Assembly: GCA_963837715.1 (NCBI GenBank)
Contig: CAWIOF010000002.1
Span: forward strand, 1,240,001 to 1,304,000
Source: JANYLB01 sp963837715
Lineage (GTDB): Bacteria; Actinomycetota; Acidimicrobiia; IMCC26256; JANYLB01
Direction: 5' to 3'
DNA length: 64,000 nucleotides
Each line of letters begins with the position of its first letter. Position 1 is the stretch's first letter. The notes beneath the pieces are model-generated. The model saw only the letters and a list, made by a program, of their open reading frames with translations. It ran no database searches and was not told the origin of the DNA. This document shows, piece by piece, positions 35,730-43,867 of this stretch. The translations under genes and the position numbers were made by a program.

Positions 35730-36527
35730 ATGACCTCGCACCTCGCATGGTCGAGCGACGACGCCTTCGTCCTCGACGGAACCACGTTCGTCATCGAACC
35801 GTTCGCCCCGACCGCGTCGCGAGTCGACCGGTTCGTGCTCGCGAAACCTCGATGGATGCTCGACGCCTACCTTGACCTGGCGCCCGAGGTGCACGGGGGA
35901 CGAATCGTCGAGCTCGGGATCGCTCGGGGCGGGAGCATCGCGTTCTTCGCCCATCTACTCCAACCCGCCATGCTCTTGGCCCTCGACATCGCGCCGCCCA
36001 TCGATGCGCTTCTGGAGTTCGTCACAGATCGCGGCTTCGCCGACACGGTCCGCCCCGCCTTCGGCGTCGACCAGGGCGACCGCGAGCGCCTCGAGGAGCT
36101 CGCACGATCCACCTTCGGCGACGACAGCCTCGACCTCGTCATCGACGACGCCTCCCACATCCTCGGACCGAGCCTTGCGAGCTTCGCCACGTTCTTTCCT
36201 CGCCTCCGGCCCGGTGGAATCCTTGTGCTCGAGGATTGGTCGCATGCCCACACGTGGGAGCGGGCGCTCCGTGACCACCCGGACCAGCGATACGGCGCCG
36301 AGCTCTTGGCCCACACAGAACGGCCGCGAGAGGACGGCGACCTCAGCACTCTCGTTCTGAAGTTGGTGCTCGCTGCGGGCTATGCGCCCGAAGTGGTGGC
36401 CGACGTCGACGTGCGCGCGGGCTTCACCGTGGTCCGGCGAGGTGAGGCCACGCTCGATCCCGCGACCTTTGAACTCGACGCTTGTTTCGGCGCCGTCGGC
36501 CGATCGGTCCTGGCAAACGGGAGCTAA
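35730..36527 (+). CDS. Class I SAM-dependent methyltransferase (Methyltransf_24-like), paralogue C
   Basis: A 265-residue third copy of the family at 16 and 23798: RIVELGIARGGSIAFFAHL as the SAM loop and LVIDDASHILGPSLASFATFFPRLRPGGILVLEDWSHA. The ATG overlaps, as ATGA, the stop of a nine-codon reading frame that begins at GTG 35704 behind a good AAGGAG site, so translation may be coupled or the true N-terminus may be longer if a base is missing. A TACCGT hexamer lies upstream (35671). The last 4 bases overlap the convergent hydrolase gene. The distance from the main glycan cluster suggests a dispersed duplicate. Confidence 0.82.
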   Translation: MTSHLAWSSDDAFVLDGTTFVIEPFAPTASRVDRFVLAKPRWMLDAYLDLAPEVHGGRIVELGIARGGSIAFFAHLLQPAMLLALDIAPPIDALLEFVTDRGFADTVRPAFGVDQGDRERLEELARSTFGDDSLDLVIDDASHILGPSLASFATFFPRLRPGGILVLEDWSHAHTWERALRDHPDQRYGAELLAHTERPREDGDLSTLVLKLVLAAGYAPEVVADVDVRAGFTVVRRGEATLDPATFELDACFGAVGRSVLANGS

Positions 36528-37942
36528 GCGGGAACCGTCGAGAGCGCCGCCGCACTCGCCAGCTCGGGGGCGTCGGCTGGGAGCAGGAAGCCACCGGCAA
36601 CCGCCTGATACACGGCGTTCAACCACTGGTTCACGAAGTCCTGGTGCGTTGGGTACAGCCCGACCAGCTGTTCCGCTGTGAACGGCGTGGTGCTACCCGA
36701 CAGTCGGCAGAAACCGGGTCCGTCGTTGAGGCCATCGAGCCTCGCGACCGGCGCATCGACCTGGGGCGAGCGGACCCCGCCGAGTGCGTTGCCGAGCGCG
36801 TCACGTTCCAGCGCGACCGGTGAGGTCGACGCGACCTCGAGCAGCGGGCCGACTGGCGGCGCGAGGCCGTCGCGGACCCATGTCTCCAAGTGGTGCAGCG
36901 CGGCCTGGAACTGCCAGTGGTGCGGGCCTGCGTTCATCGGTTGGGCACAGCCGAACACGTCGATCGGGTTCCGCATGAACCCGAACATCTGGATCGCACC
37001 GCTGCCGTTGCCGGTGTCGTTGAAGCCGGCGAGGGAGGTGTACAAGTCGGCGTGCGAGGTGCCCGCCAGTTCCCATGCCCGGAACAGATTGGTATCGGGC
37101 TGGCGGGTAGCGAGGTTCGACGAGATCACGTCGCCCTCCGCCTGGACGACCATCACCGGGACGTCGAGGTCGTCGCGGATCGGCGCCGGCGCGGGGAACG
37201 GGACCGAGGGCAGTGGCGACTGGCTGATGGACGAGCCAGACGAGCCGCGACTGTGTACGAGAAATCCGTCGTAGACGTGCTCGAGCGGCTGGACCGCATC
37301 GATGTAGGTCACCAGCCGACTCGCCGACTGGGATTCGCCCGTGGCCAGCACACGTTCGGGGACGAGGCCACCGAGCACGTTGCCGGCGCCGTCGCGCACT
37401 CGCTGCCCCGCGTGGGTGAAGATGTCGTACGAGAAGCTATCGCCGGGGTGTGTGAGCGAGTCGTAGCGAGGGTTGGGTCCGTTCTTGAGGGCGTTGACCC
37501 CGACCGCCTGGGCCGACACGCCGACCCACACCGCACCGCTGCGGATGATCTCGTTGTGGCCCATCACCCAGTCGGTGGGGATGTCCTGGCCGGCAGTCAC
37601 GTTCATCCACTCCACGACGACGGTGCCGTTGAAGTCGGCCGCATCGGCCGGGCGCATCACGATGACACGGGTCCGGTAGACACCCGTCTCGTCGCGAGGC
37701 TGGGCCGCGACCTGGAGCTTGCCGTCGGTCGGGATCGGCGCTGTCGGGGCGTAGCTCTGTGCGAATCCGGTCAGGAAGAACTCCGACTGTTGGTAGCCCA
37801 GGGACGTCGCATCGAGGATCCCGAGGATCGTGGTGCCCTGGCCACCCGTGTTCGGGCCCTGGATGCACGATGCTGCGACGAGCAGCACCACCAGTGCGCC
37901 GACCCAGCGAATCCCCGCGTTCCGTCGCTTCGTGCCCCGCAT
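36524..37942 (-). CDS. Secreted alpha/beta-hydrolase domain lipoprotein
   Basis: A 472-residue exported protein of the large actinobacterial alpha/beta-hydrolase domain family (PF20091 type). The signal peptide ends in VVLLVAASCIQGPN, a lipobox. The nucleophile elbow is probably ERVLATGESQSASRLVTYIDAV (GESQS), with HADLYTSL and HHWQFQAALHHL as candidate histidine regions. It likely hydrolyses an ester outside the cytoplasm; the substrate is unknown. ATG 37942 follows a GGGGGG ribosome-binding site; the frame upstream is open but carries no signal sequence. It converges with 35730 and is divergent from the TetR gene at 38038. Confidence 0.78.
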   Translation of the reverse strand: MRGTKRRNAGIRWVGALVVLLVAASCIQGPNTGGQGTTILGILDATSLGYQQSEFFLTGFAQSYAPTAPIPTDGKLQVAAQPRDETGVYRTRVIVMRPADAADFNGTVVVEWMNVTAGQDIPTDWVMGHNEIIRSGAVWVGVSAQAVGVNALKNGPNPRYDSLTHPGDSFSYDIFTHAGQRVRDGAGNVLGGLVPERVLATGESQSASRLVTYIDAVQPLEHVYDGFLVHSRGSSGSSISQSPLPSVPFPAPAPIRDDLDVPVMVVQAEGDVISSNLATRQPDTNLFRAWELAGTSHADLYTSLAGFNDTGNGSGAIQMFGFMRNPIDVFGCAQPMNAGPHHWQFQAALHHLETWVRDGLAPPVGPLLEVASTSPVALERDALGNALGGVRSPQVDAPVARLDGLNDGPGFCRLSGSTTPFTAEQLVGLYPTHQDFVNQWLNAVYQAVAGGFLLPADAPELASAAALSTVPA

Positions 37943-38037
37943 GTTTGCCCCCCTGGCTGATGAAGCGCCGAGTCTTCCCGGTGCCGACGGCTTCGTCAAA
38001 GCACCGACTCGGGTGAAAAGGTCAATACACTGCTCCG

Positions 38038-38640
38038 ATGCCGACCATCATCGAGCCGACGGTCCCGACGATGCCTCCGATGGGATCGGCACCGCCCCAG
38101 ACGCGCACCCCGCGTGACCAGGGCATCGAGCACATGATCGCGGCCACGATCCGGCTCCTCGAGGTGCGCGACCCCGACCAGATCACGGTGCGCGACGTCG
38201 CCGAGGAATCGGGGCACCACCACCGCTTCGTCCAGGCGTGGTTCGGAGGCAAGGTCGGACTCTTCCGCGCCGTGTTCGACCGCCTGAACCTCGAGGCCGC
38301 CGACCGGATCCGCGACTCGTTCGTGTCGGAGCGGGGCTTCGCGACCGACGTCCTCGCCAGCGCGCGCCTCATGAACTGGCTCGTGGCCGCCGAACCCGGT
38401 GCCCTCGACGGTCCCCGCCCGACCCCGATCATCGACCAGGTCGTCGAGCAGTACCGGCTCCGATACGGCCTGGAGCACGACACCGCCCGACTCATGACGC
38501 TGCGCCTCGTCGGTGCCGCGCTTGCGGCGATGTTGTTCGCCGGACCCCTCGGGCTCGAGCCCGACGACGTGCCCGCCCTCGCCCACCTCGAGGTCGAGCT
38601 CGCCACCCTGCTCGCCGCGGCGCACACGGCCCCCACCTGA
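38038..38640 (+). CDS. TetR-family transcriptional regulator
   Basis: A 200-residue repressor-type regulator. The N-terminal helix-turn-helix is IEHMIAATIRLLEVRDPDQITVRDVAEESGHHHRFVQAWFGGKVGLFRAVFD (about residues 30-81), followed by an all-helical ligand domain. It starts 95 bases from the divergent hydrolase lipoprotein at 37942, so it may control that gene and itself; no clear palindrome was picked out between them. It converges on the arylsulfatase gene with a 13-base gap. Confidence 0.8.
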   Translation: MPTIIEPTVPTMPPMGSAPPQTRTPRDQGIEHMIAATIRLLEVRDPDQITVRDVAEESGHHHRFVQAWFGGKVGLFRAVFDRLNLEAADRIRDSFVSERGFATDVLASARLMNWLVAAEPGALDGPRPTPIIDQVVEQYRLRYGLEHDTARLMTLRLVGAALAAMLFAGPLGLEPDDVPALAHLEVELATLLAAAHTAPT

Positions 38641-38653
38641 GGGTCGGGCTCAC

Positions 38654-40906
38654 CTACTGGCGCGCCATCGTCTCCCTGGCCGCAGCCGCGTCGCCGTCGG
38701 GAGCGCGTTCGGAGACGAGCTGGATCTCGACCAGTTCCAACGTGCCTTCGAACGGGAACGCGTCGTCGTAGCGGTCGCTCACCGGCGAGCCGTGGTCGGA
38801 GCCGACGCTCGGCCCGAGGCTCGAGATGATGCGCATGACGAAGGGCACCTCGATCGTGCCGCACTCCGCGTCGTTGATCACGAGCGTCGCGCGGCCGCCT
38901 TCGCCGCCGCGCCGGAACCGCACCCCCACCACCGATGCGCCGACCGGGACGTCGCGATCCGATTCGACCACGTGGTGCACGCCGAAGATGTTGTAGTCGA
39001 AGAGGAGCTTGCCGCCCTGCACGAAGACGCTCGCCCCCGAGCTCGCCGTTCCCGTCGCGTAGATCACGCCCCCGTCGTCCACTCCCCGCTCGATGGTCGC
39101 GTCCAGATCCCAGCTCCGGCCGCCGATCGACGCGCCGACCTGCGCCGGCATCGGTGACATCGGCGGGTGGTACACGTACCGTCGGTCGACGCGGTGCGGC
39201 GAGTGGTCGCGGAAGCGGGCGCCGAAGAGCTCGATCGTTCGGTCGTCGAGCGGGAGCACGCCGTGATCCGCGGCCTCCTTCCACCACAGGTCGACCATCT
39301 CGGCGAGCTTGTCGGGCTCGGCGGCCGCGAGGTCGTTGCACTCGGAACGGTCCTCGGCGAGGTGGTACAGCTCCCAGGTGTCGTCGTCGAACGGAACGCG
39401 CGGGACGTGGCGGGTCACCGCCTTCCACCCGTCGGCGTAGATCGCCCGGTGGCCCATCATCTCGAAGTACTGCACCGTCTTGCGGCTGAGCGCATCGGGT
39501 GCGTCGAAGGTCGAGAGCATCGAGGTCCCGGTGACGGGCATCTGCTCGTAGCCCCGGTACACCGTGGGCGGCGTCACCCCGAGCGCCTCGTAGATCGTGG
39601 GGGCGACGTCGTTCACATGGTGGAACTGGTCTCGAAGCCCCGGTGCGTCGACGCGCGCAGGCCAGTGGACCACGAACGGCACGTGGACGCCCCCCTCGTG
39701 GGTGTTCTGCTTGTACCACTTGAACGGCGTGTTCCCCGCCTGTGACCAGCCCCACGGGTAGTTGGTGTGACTGTTCGGACCACCGATGTCGTCGAGGCGC
39801 TCCACCGCTTCGTCGGGCGTCTCGAGGATGAAGTTGAAGTACTTCCACTCGTTCATCACCCCGAACGGGCCGCCCTCCTGGCTCGCGCCGTTGTCGGCGA
39901 GCACCACGATCATCGTGTTGTCGAGTTCGCCGAGTTGCTCGAGCGCGTCGACGAGTCGACCGATCTGGGCATCGGTGTGATCCAGAAACGCCGCGAACGC
40001 CTCCTGCAGCCGCAGCGCGAGGACCCGGTGGTTGTCGGGCAGCGTGTCCCACGCCTCCACCCCGGGATTGCGGGGCGCGAGCTCGGTGCCGGGCGGCACG
40101 AGGCCGCGCTCGAGCTGGTTGGCGAACCACTCGGCGCGGATCTCGTCCCAGCCGGCGTCGAACCGGCCCCGGTACTTCTCGAGGTACTCCGGCGGGGCCT
40201 GGTGCGGCGCATGCGTCGCGCCGAACGCGAGGTACATGAAGAACGGGCGGTCGGGCCGGATCGATTTGGTGTCGTGCACGTACTCGATCGCGTGGTCGAC
40301 GAGGTCTTCGCTGAGGTGGTACCCCTCAGCCGCGGTCTTCGGCGGATCGACGTGGTGGTTGTCGTGGACGAGCTCGGGGTGGAACTGGTCGGTCTCACCG
40401 TCGAGGAACCCGTAGAAGCGGTCGAAACCGCGCTGGCACGGCCACTGGTCGTAGGGGCCGGCCGCCGAGGCGTTCTCCATCTGGCAGAGGTGCCACTTCC
40501 CCAGCCCGAACGTCGTGTATCCCTCGTCGCGCAGGACCTCGGCCATCGTCGTGGCGTGATTCGACACGTGACCGAGCATGTTGGGGAAACCGGTGTTGAA
40601 GTTCGAGAGCCCACGCATCCCGACCTCGTGGTGGTTGCGACCGGTGAGCAACGCGGCGCGCGTGGGTGAACAGAGGGGCGTCACGTGGAAGTTGGTGTAC
40701 TGGAGGCCGTTCGCGGCGAGCCGGTCGATGTTGGGTGTCTCGATCGTCGAGCCGTAGCACCCGAAGTGGGAGTAGCCGAGGTCGTCGAGGAGGATCACCA
40801 CCACGTTGGGCGCGTCGTCGCCCGGGTGCGGAGCTTCGGCCCACCACGGGGTCGATTCCGGAAGCGTGCGGCCGATGACTCCCTCGAATGCTTCGCGCTG
40901 TGCCAT
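38654..40906 (-). CDS. Arylsulfatase (sulfatase family, formylglycine Cys type)
   Basis: A 750-residue sulfatase. The modification site C79-S-P-T-R within PLCSPTRAALLTGR is intact, so the cysteine should be converted to formylglycine. Metal ligands are seen in VVVILLDDLGYSHFG and VVLADNGASQEGG; GKWHLC and HAPHQAP are further active-site blocks. No signal peptide is apparent, so it may be cytosolic. A C-terminal jelly-roll-like extension (about 610-750) is typical of long actinobacterial arylsulfatases. ATG 40906 is used; the frame runs on upstream through the TetR gene. It lies 52 bases after that gene, in a likely operon, and could remove sulfate esters for sulfur scavenging or act on sulfated glycans. 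Confidence 0.88.
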   Translation of the reverse strand: MAQREAFEGVIGRTLPESTPWWAEAPHPGDDAPNVVVILLDDLGYSHFGCYGSTIETPNIDRLAANGLQYTNFHVTPLCSPTRAALLTGRNHHEVGMRGLSNFNTGFPNMLGHVSNHATTMAEVLRDEGYTTFGLGKWHLCQMENASAAGPYDQWPCQRGFDRFYGFLDGETDQFHPELVHDNHHVDPPKTAAEGYHLSEDLVDHAIEYVHDTKSIRPDRPFFMYLAFGATHAPHQAPPEYLEKYRGRFDAGWDEIRAEWFANQLERGLVPPGTELAPRNPGVEAWDTLPDNHRVLALRLQEAFAAFLDHTDAQIGRLVDALEQLGELDNTMIVVLADNGASQEGGPFGVMNEWKYFNFILETPDEAVERLDDIGGPNSHTNYPWGWSQAGNTPFKWYKQNTHEGGVHVPFVVHWPARVDAPGLRDQFHHVNDVAPTIYEALGVTPPTVYRGYEQMPVTGTSMLSTFDAPDALSRKTVQYFEMMGHRAIYADGWKAVTRHVPRVPFDDDTWELYHLAEDRSECNDLAAAEPDKLAEMVDLWWKEAADHGVLPLDDRTIELFGARFRDHSPHRVDRRYVYHPPMSPMPAQVGASIGGRSWDLDATIERGVDDGGVIYATGTASSGASVFVQGGKLLFDYNIFGVHHVVESDRDVPVGASVVGVRFRRGGEGGRATLVINDAECGTIEVPFVMRIISSLGPSVGSDHGSPVSDRYDDAFPFEGTLELVEIQLVSERAPDGDAAAARETMARQ

Positions 40907-40958
40907 CAGCTCGACTCCCGGCTCGCGTGGACGGTGAAGTGGTTCGCTCGCTCGATCA

Positions 40959-41573
40959 TCACACGGGATCCAGCAGGGCGCGCAGGGCGACCTGCAGCAT
41001 CCCGCAGGTCTGCCGCGTGGAGAACCCGCGATTGTGTCGATAGAGATCGATCGTCTCGACCTGGGTGAGCACGTCGGCCGCCGCCGCCACTGCGGAGCGT
41101 CGTTCGTCGTCGAGGCGATCGAGCTCCGGGGCGAACTGTCGCTCGAGCTGCGTCCGCATCGCCCGACGACCGCTCTCGAGTTGCCGTCGGATGACCTCGC
41201 TCCGCGACGCCGCCAGGCGCGACGCACGCGCGGTCGCCGCGATCGCTTCGTAGACGCGCATCCGGGTGTCGAGGAAGACGTCGAGCCGGTGCGGGAAGGA
41301 GCCCGTTCCGAGGTCGTCGATCCGGAACAGCGGCTCGACCTTCTCCTGGTTCCGATCGATTGCGGATCGGATGAGGTCGTCGGCGTCGGCGACATACCGG
41401 TAGACCGACCGCAGCGACACGCCCGAACGACGGGCGACGTCGTCGGGCGACGGGACGAGATCACCCTCCGAGAACAGCTCGAGGACGGCATCGAGCACCG
41501 CGAGTCGGTTCCGGTCGCGTCGCGCCCGACGACCGTCGACCTCGCCCGTGACTCCGACCGGTTCCGCCACCAT
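40959..41573 (-). CDS. TetR-family regulator of the arylsulfatase operon
   Basis: A 204-residue regulator. Helix-turn-helix: RLAVLDAVLELFSEGDLVPSPDDVARRSGVSLRSVYRYVADADDLI. ATG 41573 is the likely start. A near-perfect inverted repeat (41573-41593) overlaps this start codon, a strong sign of autorepression, and the arylsulfatase follows on the same strand, so both genes should respond to the same ligand. The C-terminal domain is helical (RQLESGRRAMRTQLERQF); the ligand is unknown. Confidence 0.82.
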   Translation of the reverse strand: MVAEPVGVTGEVDGRRARRDRNRLAVLDAVLELFSEGDLVPSPDDVARRSGVSLRSVYRYVADADDLIRSAIDRNQEKVEPLFRIDDLGTGSFPHRLDVFLDTRMRVYEAIAATARASRLAASRSEVIRRQLESGRRAMRTQLERQFAPELDRLDDERRSAVAAAADVLTQVETIDLYRHNRGFSTRQTCGMLQVALRALLDPV

Positions 41574-41593
41574 TTGGCACGTACTATGCCAAA
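41573..41593. promoter_or_regulatory. Inverted-repeat operator TTTGGCA-N7-TGCCAAA
   Basis: Seven-base perfect arms separated by seven bases, overlapping the start codon of the TetR gene and facing the divergent space of 48 bases before the next gene. The size and position suit a TetR dimer site. Confidence 0.65.
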
Positions 41594-41621
41594 AGATCGG
41601 AGCCCGCACAACCAGCCGTGC

Positions 41622-42689
41622 TCAGGGCCCGGTGATCCCCAACACGCCGGCGAGGGCGGCGGCGAGCGCGGGCCGCACCGCCTCGGCGAGGTGCGAGTTG
41701 GCGTAGGCCATGAACGTGACCGGTGAGGTCGTGTCGAGCGGCACGTCGACGGGCGCTCCCCACGGGTCCTCGAACACGCCCCCCGACTCGGTCAACACCA
41801 GTGCGGTGCACACGTCGTACGGATGTGCGACCAGTCCCCTCGTGATGCCGAGGTGATCGGCGACGAGCGGTCGGAGGTCGCCCACGAAGCGGTCGTGGCC
41901 GGTTGCGACCTCGTAGAGCTGTCCGGCGCTGCACAGGTACTGATCCTCGAACACGGACCGGGCGTCGGCACCGGGCGGGACGAGCCGGTCCCACACCTCC
42001 TGGTCGATCGCCGCGAGCAGGGCCTTGCCGTCGGGCAGGGCGTGGGAGAACGAGCAGAAACCGTGTTCGAAGTCGCGCGCACCGCTCGGTGAGAGCACGA
42101 ACGGACGCGACTGCTCCGAACGCAGGTCGAGCCGGTGGGCGACGACACCTTCACGACCGCCGCCCCGACGGGCGCTCACCTGGTCGGCCCAGCCCTGCTT
42201 GGAAGTCGGGATCTCGGTCATCACCGCCAGTTCGATGTGACCGAGCCGGGCGCCGGCGAGACCGTCGGGTCCGGTCCGGGCAGGTGCGAGCGCAGTCAGG
42301 ACCCACGCGGCGCGCTTGTCGAACATGAGGTTCCGCGTGCCGTCGATCGGATCGATGATGCAGAGCCACCGCACGGTGTCGGCCCGGGCGTCGCGGGGGA
42401 ACGTGACCACGACATCGTCCTCGATGCCCTCCATCACGATCCGCACGACCTGCTCGGCCGGCCAGTGCTCGGCGAACCATTCGAGCACTGCGTCTTCGCT
42501 GACCCGGTCGACGCCGTAGATGACGTCGGCTTCGACGGTCCCGGAGACCGACTGGAGGTTCTCGACCCCTCCGGCGGTCCGGTGGTCGCACACCTGGCGG
42601 CGGATCGTGGTCCCCAGCCCGCACAACAACGTGCGCAACCCGTCGGGGGCAGCGCGTACGGGTTCGGTCTGCTCGTCGATGAGCGCCAT
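41622..42689 (-). CDS. Inositol monophosphatase-family protein
   Basis: A 355-residue member of the lithium-sensitive phosphatase superfamily. The metal-binding IIDPIDGTRNLMFDKRAAWV matches the DPxDGT motif; a glutamate in IVMEGIEDD takes the place of the usual GEE loop, and HPYDVCTALVLTESGGVFEDPWG is the C-terminal catalytic region. It should hydrolyse a phosphate monoester (inositol, sugar or PAP type). A PAP phosphatase role would fit the sulfotransferases nearby, since they release 3'-phosphoadenosine 5'-phosphate, but that is inference. At 355 residues it is longer than typical IMPase. ATG 42689. Confidence 0.78.
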   Translation of the reverse strand: MALIDEQTEPVRAAPDGLRTLLCGLGTTIRRQVCDHRTAGGVENLQSVSGTVEADVIYGVDRVSEDAVLEWFAEHWPAEQVVRIVMEGIEDDVVVTFPRDARADTVRWLCIIDPIDGTRNLMFDKRAAWVLTALAPARTGPDGLAGARLGHIELAVMTEIPTSKQGWADQVSARRGGGREGVVAHRLDLRSEQSRPFVLSPSGARDFEHGFCSFSHALPDGKALLAAIDQEVWDRLVPPGADARSVFEDQYLCSAGQLYEVATGHDRFVGDLRPLVADHLGITRGLVAHPYDVCTALVLTESGGVFEDPWGAPVDVPLDTTSPVTFMAYANSHLAEAVRPALAAALAGVLGITGP

Positions 42690-42750
42690 TCTGGCCGCCA
42701 CCGGGCCGCGGGTCGGACATCGTCCGATCGCCGGATCCGGGGGCGGCGGG

Positions 42751-42756
42751 TACCCT
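42751..42756 (+). promoter_or_regulatory. Candidate leaderless -10 (TACCCT) for the 42764 dioxygenase
   Basis: TACCCT is seven bases before GTG 42764. The GTG at 42758 is too close to the hexamer to be the start. Confidence 0.4.
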
Positions 42757-42763
42757 CGTGGCC

Positions 42764-43864
42764 GTGAAAGGCTTCCTGACCCGTCGACGCGCCCGGTCGA
42801 ACCCGGTGGCCCCGACCGACGCCGCTGCACGGGCGCTCGCCACGGCCGAGGACCTGATCGCGGCCGGGAAGCTCACGGAGGCGATCCGCTTCCTCACCGA
42901 CGCGAACCGGACCGGGCGCGACGCACGCCTCGAGGCGCGGCTCGTCGACCTCCGCTTCGACACGTTCCGCGCCATGGAGTGGCCCACTACCCGTCCGGCG
43001 TGGCCCGACTCGGTCGAGGACCTGTTCCCCGGTGTGCGGATCCCCGAGATCGAACCGGCGGACCTCACGGTCGAACGGGTCCGGAGCGCGATCCGCCACC
43101 ATGGATCACTCATCGTCCGCGGCCTCGTCGATCAGGAGCAGGTCGATCGGCTGCGGGCCGACATCGACCGGGCCCTCGCTGCGTACGACGCGATGCACGA
43201 CGCGGGCGACCACGGGGGAGCCCCATCCGACCTCGCCGGTTGGTACCGAGCGTTCGACCGGGATCAGATGAGCGATCGGGAGCGGAAGCGCTTCCGGGGC
43301 GCGGTGATGACCGTCGAGTCACCGCCGACGATGTTCGACCTCATCGAGACGTTCGAGGGCGTCGGCCTCGCCCGGGTCCTGCGCGACTACTTCGGTGAGC
43401 CCCCGATGCTCCTCGCGCGGAAGGGCACCCTGCGGCGCATGTCGCACGAGGGCAAGACCGGAGGTTGGCACCAGGACGGCGCGTTCATGGGTGTCGACAT
43501 CCGATCGATCAACATCTGGCTCGCGCTCACGCACTGCGGCGACGACGCCCCCGGGCTCGACATCGTCGGCCGCCGCCTCGACGACCTCGTGAAGACGGGC
43601 GACGGCGCGTTCACCGCTTGGGCCACCAGCCCGGCCGCAGCCGAAGAAGCCGCGGCCGGTGCGATCGTGCGCCCGATCTTCGAAGCCGGTGACGCGCTGA
43701 TCTTCGACCACCTGAACCTGCACCGCACCGCGATCGACCCGGGGATGCTGCACGACCGCTACGCGATCGAGACCTGGCTGTTCGGTCCCTCCACCTACGA
43801 CTCCATGACGACCACCGTCGAGGAGGGGTACTCCCCGAGGGACCAGCTCCCCGTCGTCTTCTGA
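42764..43864 (+). CDS. PhyH-family Fe(II)/2OG dioxygenase with TPR-like N-terminus
   Basis: A 366-residue fourth long PhyH protein, 25 kb from the others. An arginine-rich start (KGFLTRRRAR) is followed by the shared helical block AEDLIAAGKLTEAIRFLTDANRTG...EARLVDLRFDTF. Catalytic motifs are intact: GGWHQDGAFMGVDIRSINIWLALTHCG (HxD), FDHLNLHRTAID (distal H) and HDRYAIETWLFGPSTYD (R). GTG 42764 is preferred to 42758 on promoter spacing. It lies between a phosphatase and an acyltransferase gene; its stop is 3 bases from the end of the convergent acyltransferase gene. Substrate unknown. Confidence 0.85.
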   Translation: MKGFLTRRRARSNPVAPTDAAARALATAEDLIAAGKLTEAIRFLTDANRTGRDARLEARLVDLRFDTFRAMEWPTTRPAWPDSVEDLFPGVRIPEIEPADLTVERVRSAIRHHGSLIVRGLVDQEQVDRLRADIDRALAAYDAMHDAGDHGGAPSDLAGWYRAFDRDQMSDRERKRFRGAVMTVESPPTMFDLIETFEGVGLARVLRDYFGEPPMLLARKGTLRRMSHEGKTGGWHQDGAFMGVDIRSINIWLALTHCGDDAPGLDIVGRRLDDLVKTGDGAFTAWATSPAAAEEAAAGAIVRPIFEAGDALIFDHLNLHRTAIDPGMLHDRYAIETWLFGPSTYDSMTTTVEEGYSPRDQLPVVF

Positions 43865-43867
43865 GCG

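Noticed and set aside
38022..40130. 702-codon minus-strand frame overlapping the arylsulfatase
   Set aside because: Same strand but a shifted frame of the sulfatase; only the real frame carries the CSPTR motif.
41574..41621. Second promoter operator between the TetR gene and the phosphatase
   Set aside because: Both genes are on the minus strand, with the phosphatase ending at 41622, so the space is not a divergent promoter; only the TetR operator is supported.
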